This document shows, piece by piece, positions 37,313 through 44,163 of a stretch of DNA of 64,000 nucleotides. This DNA comes from Pseudeuparius sepicola. Taxonomy: Eukaryota > Arthropoda > Insecta > Coleoptera > Anthribidae. A model generated the notes under the pieces. That model was not told where the DNA came from and ran no database searches. It saw only the letters and a list, made by a program, of their open reading frames with translations. Both the position numbers and the translations under genes were made by a program. Every line of letters starts with the position of its first letter. The stretch's first letter is position 1. The DNA lies in the NCBI GenBank assembly GCA_963920635.1, contig OY987299.1, positions 15,985,401-16,049,400 on the forward strand. The letters are read 5' to 3'.

Positions 37313-37324
37313 GACGAGAAGACG

Positions 37325-38047
37325 ATGTCTATGCTTTTCACCTTACATGGATTTAGTTCAACGCTGTCTATTGACTTTACCAGTCCTATATATTTAGATG
37401 AGGATTATGAGTATGGCTTAGCATTGTTGGGATTTCATTCGTACAACAGCGTGCCGAATATCGAGAGTGAAGAAGACAAGCTATATCTTGTTGGTAAAAA
37501 GGGATACATAACTATACAAATTCCTACAGGATCGTATGAAATAGGAGCAATAGAAGAGTGTATAAATAACAGTTTAAAAATTAAATTTGGAAAAAACTTT
37601 GTCGAAAAAGATAGAATTATATTAAAACCTAATAACAGCACCTTAAAGTGTGAAATTTTTAGTGAAAATTTCGCTATCGATTTCCGAAAAGAAGGTTCTA
37701 TTGGAAAACTGCTGGGATTCTCCGAGCGTTTGTTAGAATCGAACAAATTACACATCTCCGATTTGCCTGTGAATATAGTGAAAGTTAGAACGATACACAT
37801 AGATTCTAACATAACATCTGGAGCATACTATAAAAATCAACCAACACATACCATTTATGAATTTGCTATTGTTGATGATCCTGGATATGCTATAGACGAA
37901 ACGCCAAAAAATTTGCTATATATACCAGTGACAAAGCGAGAGATCTATAACATAACATTAAACATTCTCGATCAGAACTTCAGACCGGTAAATTTTAGAG
38001 GCGAGGAAATAATTGTGAGATTAGAATTGAAACGTTTAACTCATTAA
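37325..38047 (+). CDS. Penton-like minor capsid protein
   Basis: 240 aa, ATG at 37325. The N-terminal LHGFSSTLSIDF...PIYLDEDYEYGLALLGFHSYNSVPNI is the signature start of the Polinton single jelly-roll minor capsid protein. The body is beta-rich with no transmembrane segment. The role is inferred as the vertex (penton) of an icosahedral particle, partnering with the major capsid protein encoded at 38237. It is placed between protease and MCP, as in related elements. It ends 2 nt before the next ATG. Confidence 0.75.
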   Translation: MSMLFTLHGFSSTLSIDFTSPIYLDEDYEYGLALLGFHSYNSVPNIESEEDKLYLVGKKGYITIQIPTGSYEIGAIEECINNSLKIKFGKNFVEKDRIILKPNNSTLKCEIFSENFAIDFRKEGSIGKLLGFSERLLESNKLHISDLPVNIVKVRTIHIDSNITSGAYYKNQPTHTIYEFAIVDDPGYAIDETPKNLLYIPVTKREIYNITLNILDQNFRPVNFRGEEIIVRLELKRLTH

Positions 38048-38049
38048 AA

Positions 38050-38286
38050 ATGGTTTTGATTTTTGGGGACGCATATAAGCCTTATAAATTGCAGTCATTT
38101 CTCTGTAAAAAGTCATTAACGAAGAAATCGTCGAAGCGTGCAGATCATTCTAAAAAGTCGTCAATTTTGAAAGGTGCTGGTCGCAACCGTGTACTTACTT
38201 TCGAAAATCTTCAGTTTTTAAAATCAATTGGTCAGAATGTCGTTAACTCCTCAGGTGTTCAATGTGCATCGCAGTCCAAACTATGA
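38050..38286 (+). CDS. Small basic protein, unknown function
   Basis: 78 aa, ATG at 38050, only 2 nt after the penton stop. Lys/Ser-rich (KKSLTKKSSKRADHSKKS), with a C-terminal LTFENLQFLKSIGQNV block. Short basic ORFs ending in a 'LT..N..FL.SLG' motif directly before the MCP recur in Polintons, so I think this is real, perhaps a DNA-binding core or a virion-associated peptide. It overlaps the MCP start by 50 nt in another frame. Confidence 0.5.
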   Translation: MVLIFGDAYKPYKLQSFLCKKSLTKKSSKRADHSKKSSILKGAGRNRVLTFENLQFLKSIGQNVVNSSGVQCASQSKL

Positions 38287-39445
38287 TGAATCTATTCAAC
38301 GCCTGGAAAAACGTACCTACTACCCATTTGTAAAATCTTTTCGAAACAACGATATTGTGGAAATAACTGTCAATCAGGGAGACGCATGGCTGTTGATGTA
38401 TGATGCTGTGATTTATGTTAAAGGAAAATTAACCGACATGCAAGGGGACTGTAACTTTGTTAACAATGCACCTGCATTTTTCTTTGACTCTGTTTCCTAC
38501 GAGCTAAATGGCAAAGAAATAGAAACAGTGCGAAATCCTGGAATTGTGAGCACAATTAGATCATACTTGTGTTATTCTCCTAATGAAGAAAAGTGCATGG
38601 CGACAGCCGGTTGGGCTGGAGTTAATAAACATTTTAATGCAAGCACCGATAGCTCATTTATTTCCAGAATCCCCTTGAATCATTTGTTTGGGATGTTCAA
38701 TGATTATCAGTTGGCTGTTTGTGGTAAACAAACTGTGAGATTGATACGAGCTCGAAATGATAACAACGCTTTATTGCTACCTACTGCAAACGATTCTTGT
38801 GAAATATCAATTTCCGATATAGAATTAAAAGTTAAGCATATACAACCGAACGATTTAATTAGACTTAACCTTCTTCAGGCCATGAAAATTGATCGTCCAA
38901 TTATATTTGCCTTTCGCAAATGGGAACTTCATGAATTGCCAGCTCTTACTACCGGTGCTCAAAGGGAGATATGGTCTGTAAAGTCATCAAGTGCATTAAC
39001 CTCTCCTCGATACGTCATCGTGGCATTCCAGACTGACCGCAATGACAATCCTAAATCCAGTACTGCAGAATTTGATCACATAAATATAACCGATGTGAGA
39101 TTAATTTTAAACGGCGAATGCTTTCCTTTTGAACGTCTAAGGTTAGATTTTGATAAAAATAATGTTCAGGAAGCCTATCACAATTACGTGGATTTTTATT
39201 CGAGTTATATGAATAAAGATAGACGACCCCTACTTGGCTATACGGAATATAAATCGTATGTACCTCTGTTTGTTATCGATTGTTCTCGAAGAAATGAGTC
39301 TATAAAAATAAACACTGTTGACGTTAAGTTAGACATAGAAAGCAATAAAGGATTTCCAGCCAAAACTCGAGCCTACTGCACAATTATACATGATTGTACT
39401 ATGGAGTATTTACCACTAAGTGAAATTGTGAGAGATGTAATGTAA
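38237..39445 (+). CDS. MCP: Major capsid protein (double jelly-roll hexon-like, F54H12.2-type)
   Basis: 402 aa using the ATG at 38237; the frame opens slightly upstream at a TTG, but MSLTPQVFNVHRS is the natural start. It resembles the 'F54H12.2-like' proteins of Polintons, which fold as two jelly rolls and form trimers on the capsid facets. Recognisable blocks are the N-terminal LEKRTYYPFVKSF, FFFDSVSYELNGKEIETVRNPGI, the central LFGMFNDYQLAVCGKQTVRL, and a C-terminal YTEYKSYVPLFVIDCSRR. The frame is uninterrupted. It would assemble with the penton at 37325 and be packaged by the ATPase at 40456. Confidence 0.87.
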   Translation: MSLTPQVFNVHRSPNYDESIQRLEKRTYYPFVKSFRNNDIVEITVNQGDAWLLMYDAVIYVKGKLTDMQGDCNFVNNAPAFFFDSVSYELNGKEIETVRNPGIVSTIRSYLCYSPNEEKCMATAGWAGVNKHFNASTDSSFISRIPLNHLFGMFNDYQLAVCGKQTVRLIRARNDNNALLLPTANDSCEISISDIELKVKHIQPNDLIRLNLLQAMKIDRPIIFAFRKWELHELPALTTGAQREIWSVKSSSALTSPRYVIVAFQTDRNDNPKSSTAEFDHINITDVRLILNGECFPFERLRLDFDKNNVQEAYHNYVDFYSSYMNKDRRPLLGYTEYKSYVPLFVIDCSRRNESIKINTVDVKLDIESNKGFPAKTRAYCTIIHDCTMEYLPLSEIVRDVM

Positions 39446-39484
39446 ATTAAGAACAATTAGTCAAATCCAACAGTCCTGTCCAAG

Positions 39485-39913
39485 ATGTTATTGAGAGCGG
39501 GTCACATTTCATTGCTAGCAATAATTAATAATGTGTTCTATATTCACAATGAGCTAAATCAGACTAACATCTCTGTTTGTGGAAGCAATGATAAATGCTC
39601 ACCATTTATTTCTATTGGAAGTGCAATTTCAATGGCTATCCTTCCGAAAAATTCAACGCAATTTAAATTTCATTTTAAATTTAAAAACCATACGATTGGT
39701 GAAACTAGATGGAGGAAAATTTCTGAAGTTACAAATACTACAAAAAGTACCCCGACTGCACCTAAATTAACCCCCGAACAAAAGGAATATAATATGGAAA
39801 TTACTCTTGTTCCTCTGGTTTATTACATTACGGTGTGCTCATCGCTGTTAGTAACAAAACTCATGATTAAAATAGTACTTACACAAAGAGAGAGATGGGA
39901 GATATGGAACTGA
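39485..39913 (+). CDS. Putative small membrane glycoprotein, unknown
   Basis: 142 aa, ATG at 39485, 39 nt after the MCP. The N-terminal ~20 residues are hydrophobic (HISLLAIINNVFYI), then there is a soluble stretch with several N-glycosylation sequons (NQT, NIS, NST, NHT, NTT) and two cysteines (SVCGSNDKCSPF), then a C-terminal membrane segment (LVPLVYYITVCSSLLV) and a short basic tail. That is the layout of a small type I membrane protein. I know of no family match. It could be a particle-release or membrane-fusion accessory, but this is speculative. It lies within the capsid block on the same strand. Confidence 0.55.
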   Translation: MLLRAGHISLLAIINNVFYIHNELNQTNISVCGSNDKCSPFISIGSAISMAILPKNSTQFKFHFKFKNHTIGETRWRKISEVTNTTKSTPTAPKLTPEQKEYNMEITLVPLVYYITVCSSLLVTKLMIKIVLTQRERWEIWN

Positions 39914-40149
39914 AAATTTGGAGCACTCCAAAGGCAAATGATCTAAAGGCAAAGGCAAATGATTCAAAGGCAAAGGCAAATGATCGGAAGGCAAATGATT
40001 CGAAGGCAAAGGCAAATGATCCAAAGGCAAAGGCAAATGATCGGAAGGCAAAGGCAAATGATCCGAAGGCAAAGGCAAATGATCGGAAGGCAAAGGCAAA
40101 TGATCCGAAGGCAAGTGATCCGAAGGCAAATGATCCAAAGGCAAATTAA
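39895..40149 (+). CDS. Lys-Ala-Asn-Asp repeat ORF (84 aa), coding uncertain
   Basis: ATG at 39895 overlaps the end of the membrane-protein gene by 19 nt. After about 12 residues it becomes a repeat of KANDx and KAKANDx (x = P, R, S, L or a variant KASDP), about 11 units encoded by 15- and 21-bp DNA repeats. Net charge is slightly basic. Because the repeat units are multiples of three and lack stops, other frames are open too, so openness is not proof. An AATAAA follows 40 nt downstream. It may be a disordered DNA-binding tail protein, or just a minisatellite. Confidence 0.35.
   Translation: MGDMELKIWSTPKANDLKAKANDSKAKANDRKANDSKAKANDPKAKANDRKAKANDPKAKANDRKAKANDPKASDPKANDPKAN
39929..40148 (+). 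repeat. 15/21-bp minisatellite
   Basis: Tandem units of AAGGCAAATGATxxx, alternating with a longer form carrying an extra AAGGCA. About 11 units with point variants at the third-last codon. Confidence 0.9.
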
Positions 40150-40189
40150 AAATATAGTATGAATGTATTGTAACAATGTGTTAGTATAT

Positions 40190-40195
40190 AATAAA
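40190..40195 (+). terminator. Poly(A) signal AATAAA after the capsid genes
   Basis: AATAAA sits between the repeat ORF and the zinc-finger gene, splitting the + strand block into a capsid part and a packaging/integration part. Confidence 0.45.
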
Positions 40196-40241
40196 GATAA
40201 AATTAAGTATAATTGTCAGTGTTTTATTCCCCACCTACGTG

Positions 40242-40385
40242 ATGTATATGTGTGATATTTGCGGTACAACATTTTGTAGATCGGATAGTTTTACAAGACA
40301 CAAGAATATTCACAGAACTATTATTTTTATGTGTGAATTCTGTAGTAAAACGTTTTCGAGAAAAGATAACTTAAAAAACTCATAA
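40242..40385 (+). pseudogene. C2H2 zinc-finger N-terminal part of the ATPase gene (frameshifted)
   Basis: ATG at 40242. The first finger is complete: CDICGTTFCRSDSFTRHKNIH gives C-x2-C-x12-H-x3-H. A second finger begins (CEFCSKTFSRKDNL) and then breaks at a run of six A's (40373-40378), ending at TAA 40383-40385. The ATPase frame, one base away, is open from within this finger into the ATPase ATG at 40456. This indicates a single zinc finger-ATPase gene with a one-base insertion in this copy, or a sequencing error, or a slippage site. Zinc fingers in front of a packaging ATPase suggest DNA recognition. I describe the break only. Confidence 0.6.
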
Positions 40386-40455
40386 AAGAATCCACCAACT
40401 TCAAAACGACTTAGTTGTTAGCGAGGTCGTTGGATACAACGATTCGAAAGACGCG

Positions 40456-41145
40456 ATGCAAATCCATCAGCAGACAGTTTCACTTCCAGTAGAAAACCTA
40501 GATATTGTGCAAGAAAGTAGTGCTAAATCTAAACACGGTGTACTGTTTCCAAACTCATTTAGGGCAATTTTTTGTGGACCTAGCGGATGTGGAAAAACCA
40601 ACGCTTTACTTAGTTTAATATTTAATGAAAACGGACTAAAATTCGAGAATATTTACTTGTACAGTAAGTCACTGTACCAACCCAAGTATCAGTTATTGCA
40701 AGACGTGCTTAAACAAGTTAGTGGCGTTGGATATTTTCCCTTTAACTCAAACGATGATGTAATTGGTCCATCAGAGGCTAGAGAAAATTCGGTTTTCATA
40801 TTTGATGACGTGGCTTGCGATAAACAAGATAAAATTAGAGAATTTTATTCAATGGGACGTCATAAATCTATAGATGTTGTCTATCTTTGTCAGACATATT
40901 CTAAAATTCCTAAGCAATTAATACGAGACAATTGTAACATGATTATTCTGTTCAAACAGGATGACGTTAATCTGAAGCATGTCTATGATGAACATGTGTC
41001 ACCAGATATCACCTACGAGCAGTTTAAAAACCTTTGCTCATTTTGTTGGAATGGTAGTGTTTTTGGAACATTAGTGATAGCCAAAGACTTTAGTTTAGAT
41101 AATGGGCGATACAGAAAAGGATTTGATAGCTATATAAAACTCTAG
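40456..41145 (+). CDS. Genome-packaging ATPase (A32/FtsK-HerA-like)
   Basis: 229 aa from the ATG at 40456. Walker A is GPSGCGKT (near residue 40), Walker B is SVFIFDDVA (about 113-120), and the sensor-like strand is DVVYLCQTYSKIPKQ, typical of A32-type ATPases of Polintons, adintoviruses and large DNA viruses. It would pump DNA into the particle, powered by ATP. The frame is open upstream into the second zinc finger, so the native protein likely starts at 40242; ATG 40456 is the first start left in frame in this copy. The stop is followed 28 nt later by the next gene. Confidence 0.88.
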   Translation: MQIHQQTVSLPVENLDIVQESSAKSKHGVLFPNSFRAIFCGPSGCGKTNALLSLIFNENGLKFENIYLYSKSLYQPKYQLLQDVLKQVSGVGYFPFNSNDDVIGPSEARENSVFIFDDVACDKQDKIREFYSMGRHKSIDVVYLCQTYSKIPKQLIRDNCNMIILFKQDDVNLKHVYDEHVSPDITYEQFKNLCSFCWNGSVFGTLVIAKDFSLDNGRYRKGFDSYIKL

Positions 41146-41173
41146 TGACTCGGTATCTTTATTAGTAGCCAAC

Positions 41174-42097
41174 ATGCCCTTGACATCACAAGAACAAATT
41201 CAGAGAGCACAGCGTGCTAAAAAAATTAAAGAGCTAACTAGATCTATTAGAAGAAAATATGCTGCGTTAAAAACGGGTAAATCTGAGATGGATGAGACTT
41301 TAGATAAGATATTCAAGCCCGTAAAAGATTCTCTAAGCGAAATAAAAAATAATATGAAAGTTAAGGTAGGATCAAAGCAACAAACTGCAATTCGGATAAA
41401 ACCTAAGATAGAATTATTTACTAGTACGCCAAGTAAAAAGTTACCGTCTGAAATATCGGGAGAAAATACATTACCTACAACGGTCTTAGAATCATCTCAA
41501 GTAACTGAATACGATGATGATGTTGAAGATGACGCAGATTATGGTTATCCTGAAACGGCCTTACCATACATTCAAAATTTCATCTCAAAATCTGCTGATA
41601 TTGATAATACTTATGGTCCTAAACTTGATCGCAGTACCTACACATGGACCTTAGGAAATAAACATATCGATTTTGATAAAGACACGGGAGATATAATAAT
41701 CGATAACACTCCTTTCAAGAGCACCGACGGACTTTACCAACTCATTTTCTATGAATATCCAGAATACAGTCAGGCGGATTTGTTAAATTACAAGAAAATT
41801 TTAATGTTAACTGGTGTTCACCTTACATCGAATGGTAAATTGAGGGGTTCTCACAAGACCAAATACCTTAATATCATTAGACCTCTAATAAAAAGTAAAA
41901 CTCAAGATGCGCAAGGTACAGGTATGCAGCTTACTTATAACACAAAACCCATAGAGTACGTATACTGGGATAATGTCAATGAATTAGTAGATAGGTTGAA
42001 GTTACTTGTAGCTTCTAAAGATGCCGGAAACACTTCTCACGACAACGAAATCGCAGCCATCTTAAATGAATTAAAGGAAGCTAAAGTTATTTACTAG
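41174..42097 (+). CDS. DUF8207-like Polinton protein
   Basis: 307 aa, ATG at 41174. The N-terminal ~60 residues are basic and helical (QRAQRAKKIKELTRSIRRKY). An acidic linker (YDDDVEDDADYG) comes next, then a globular domain with TYTWTLGNKHIDFDKDTGDI...TDGLYQLIFYEYP and LLNYKKILMLTGVHL, which matches the layout I know as DUF8207, common in Polinton-encoded proteins. Function is not known; a virion or scaffold role is possible. It lies on the + strand between ATPase and the coiled-coil gene. Confidence 0.6.
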   Translation: MPLTSQEQIQRAQRAKKIKELTRSIRRKYAALKTGKSEMDETLDKIFKPVKDSLSEIKNNMKVKVGSKQQTAIRIKPKIELFTSTPSKKLPSEISGENTLPTTVLESSQVTEYDDDVEDDADYGYPETALPYIQNFISKSADIDNTYGPKLDRSTYTWTLGNKHIDFDKDTGDIIIDNTPFKSTDGLYQLIFYEYPEYSQADLLNYKKILMLTGVHLTSNGKLRGSHKTKYLNIIRPLIKSKTQDAQGTGMQLTYNTKPIEYVYWDNVNELVDRLKLLVASKDAGNTSHDNEIAAILNELKEAKVIY

Positions 42098-42133
42098 AAG
42101 TATAATTACTGTCAATATACAGTTAGTTACAAA

Positions 42134-42481
42134 ATGACTCTTAACAAGTTCGGACGCTCGTCGAAATACAAAAAGGCTAGCGGCATTGTGCACTCTCCTT
42201 TGTCCCAAAACCAAAAATTGAATAGCGATGCTTCAGCTATTTCATTTCAATATAATAAAGATAACGAAAAGCTTAGAAATATATTAGATGAGCGTCATAA
42301 CTTTTTATTACGGTCAGTAAACGACTTTAAAAATAACGTTTCCCAGCAAATACAGGATTTTAAAGAGTTGTTAGAATTAAATACTGTTGCTTTGCAAACT
42401 GCCATAGAGAAAATAACACAAGAGCAGGATGTGATTAAAGAACAACTGAAATTGGATAAACAAAAGAGCGGTGTAAAGTAA
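42134..42481 (+). CDS. Small coiled-coil protein, unknown
   Basis: 115 aa, ATG at 42134, 36 nt after the DUF8207-like gene. A polar N-terminus (MTLNKFGRSSKYKK) precedes a long predicted amphipathic helix from about residue 45 to 110 (LRNILDERHNFLLRSVNDF...LLELNTVALQTAIEKI). Such short 'xxFGRS...' helical proteins appear next to the integrase in other Polintons, so it is likely genuine. Role unknown, perhaps an oligomerising fibre or minor virion component. Confidence 0.5.
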   Translation: MTLNKFGRSSKYKKASGIVHSPLSQNQKLNSDASAISFQYNKDNEKLRNILDERHNFLLRSVNDFKNNVSQQIQDFKELLELNTVALQTAIEKITQEQDVIKEQLKLDKQKSGVK

Positions 42482-42514
42482 TTTCATTTTAAGTTGGAAT
42501 TGAGCAGTTGAACA

Positions 42515-43459
42515 ATGAATTTCGGTCATAGTGATGAAAAAGTTCGGTTAGTTAGGGAACTCCATAAACCAGCTCGAAAAAATTATCCTCGACGTCGAAC
42601 TATTATCAAAGGCTTAGATGATCTTTGGCAAGCCGATCTTGCTCAGTTAGATCAATATGCTTACTGTAATAGAGGTAATAAATTCATATTAGTTGTAATT
42701 GACTCTTTCTCCAAATATGTCTGGTGTAGACCGCTACAATCCAAGTCTGGAGCAGATGTTACAAAGGCTTTTAAAGATATTTTAAAAAACAGTGGGGGAC
42801 GCAAGCCTCACAATTTACAAACCGATCAGGGTAAAGAATTTTACAACTCTGAATTCCAGAAATTGATGAAAACTTTTCAAATTAATCACTACAGTACATT
42901 TACCGACAAAAAGGCAGCTATAGTGGAAAGAGTAATACGAACTTTGAAAGAAAAATTATTCAAGTATTTCAGTCTAAATGGAAAATATAGGTGGATTGAT
43001 ATTTTGCCTACTGTAGTAAATGAGTACAATAATAGGAAACATAGAACGATACAAATGAAGCCTGGTGAAGTTAACAAAAACAACGAGCAACATTTAGTCA
43101 CCAATGTGTACAACAGTCACTTAAAAGTTTTCAAAACTCGTAAATTTAGGAAGGGTGACATTGTGAGAATAAGTAAAGCTAGACATGTATTTGACAAGGG
43201 ATATCGACCTAATTGGACAACGGAGTTGTTCAAAATAATCAAAGTACAACACACCAATCCTCCCACATATTTGTTAGAAGATTTACGTGGAAGAGCTATA
43301 AAGGGTGGTTTTTATAATGAAGAATTGCAAAAAGTGGCAAATCCTGACATCTATTTGGTGGAAAAAGTGCTTCAAAGGAGGAGGGGGAAAGTTCTTGTGC
43401 GATGGCTCGGGTTAGATAAAAGCCACGACTCGTGGATAAGCGAAACAAACATTGTGTAG
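42515..43459 (+). CDS. DDE integrase with C-terminal chromodomain (INT)
   Basis: 314 aa, ATG at 42515. Retroviral-type rve domain with catalytic Asp41 (LWQADLAQLD), Asp104 (QTDQGKEF) and Glu138 (AAIVERVIRTLKEKL). The Asp104-Glu138 spacing is 33 residues, slightly short for DD35E. The C-terminal ~40 residues form a chromodomain (YLVEKVLQRRRGKVLVRWLGLDKSHDSW), expected to bind histone tails and bias insertion. I see no N-terminal HHCC finger. The enzyme would join the TIR ends and produce the CTTACT duplication. Stop at 43459 is followed 25 nt later by the next ATG. Confidence 0.93.
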   Translation: MNFGHSDEKVRLVRELHKPARKNYPRRRTIIKGLDDLWQADLAQLDQYAYCNRGNKFILVVIDSFSKYVWCRPLQSKSGADVTKAFKDILKNSGGRKPHNLQTDQGKEFYNSEFQKLMKTFQINHYSTFTDKKAAIVERVIRTLKEKLFKYFSLNGKYRWIDILPTVVNEYNNRKHRTIQMKPGEVNKNNEQHLVTNVYNSHLKVFKTRKFRKGDIVRISKARHVFDKGYRPNWTTELFKIIKVQHTNPPTYLLEDLRGRAIKGGFYNEELQKVANPDIYLVEKVLQRRRGKVLVRWLGLDKSHDSWISETNIV

Positions 43460-43484
43460 TTCTCTCGGTGAACGAACCGCCAAA

Positions 43485-44120
43485 ATGTCTGACAGTGGTT
43501 ACGAATCCGATGTAAGCAGCAGTGAAAATGATATTGTAGAAGATTCTTTGCTTTTGGCAGCATGTTTTCCGATCAAATCAACTAATGGATTATTCATTCA
43601 TACAGGGTTGAGTCTCAAGAAATATTTTGAGCCAGCAGTAATCATCACATACCTTTGTCATGATCGGACAGTAATTTCCTTGAACTACTCTGAATGGAAT
43701 AAATTATTGGAACATGTATGTGAATTTATTAATAATGGTGGAGCTCCAATGTTTGCCAGATTCGACTCACGTATGGTTCTAAGTACGGTGATTGACGCCG
43801 ATGGAAATCAGCACGTGTCGCTTAGAAAAAATAATGTGTATGTTTATTTTACCGAGGCAGATATTTTTGAATTGTTAAACGTTAGCATAAGTGCATCTTT
43901 GAGATTTGGCTTTTTGCTCCGCTTTGATTTTTATGATTTCTATTGTAATTTCTTAGATAAAGTCAATCATCTAGTAGTAAGTAGTAACTTAAATGAAACA
44001 GACATTATATTAATATTATGTAATATTACATTTAGTATAGAAACCTTTTGTATTTTTGAACTCTTCTGTTTTTACAAAGAGTTTCTGTTGGCTGATTTGT
44101 ATAGAAGAAGGTTGGTTTAA
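43485..44120 (+). CDS. Unknown acidic-N-terminus protein
   Basis: 211 aa using the ATG at 43485 (the frame also opens upstream at a TTG). Residues 1-20 are Ser/Asp/Glu-rich (MSDSGYESDVSSSENDIVED). The middle (YLCHDRTVISLNYSEWNKLLEHVCEF) faintly resembles the end of a PC4/p15 single-strand DNA-binding domain, but I would not assign it. The C-terminal third is hydrophobic and Phe-rich. The stop overlaps an AATAAA, and the polymerase gene converges from the other side 43 nt later. Confidence 0.5.
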   Translation: MSDSGYESDVSSSENDIVEDSLLLAACFPIKSTNGLFIHTGLSLKKYFEPAVIITYLCHDRTVISLNYSEWNKLLEHVCEFINNGGAPMFARFDSRMVLSTVIDADGNQHVSLRKNNVYVYFTEADIFELLNVSISASLRFGFLLRFDFYDFYCNFLDKVNHLVVSSNLNETDIILILCNITFSIETFCIFELFCFYKEFLLADLYRRRLV

Positions 44121-44124
44121 TAAA
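44119..44124 (+). terminator. Poly(A) signal overlapping the stop codon
   Basis: AATAAA begins at the TAA stop of the last + strand gene of the block. Confidence 0.45.
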
Positions 44125-44163
44125 ACAACGTTCTACAAATATGGGTTTTTTATTTTTACATCC

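Noticed and set aside
39848..40176. Pro/Leu- and Cys/Ile-rich frames on the minus strand across the minisatellite
   Set aside because: They arise because the repeat units are multiples of three without stops; no start context or homology.
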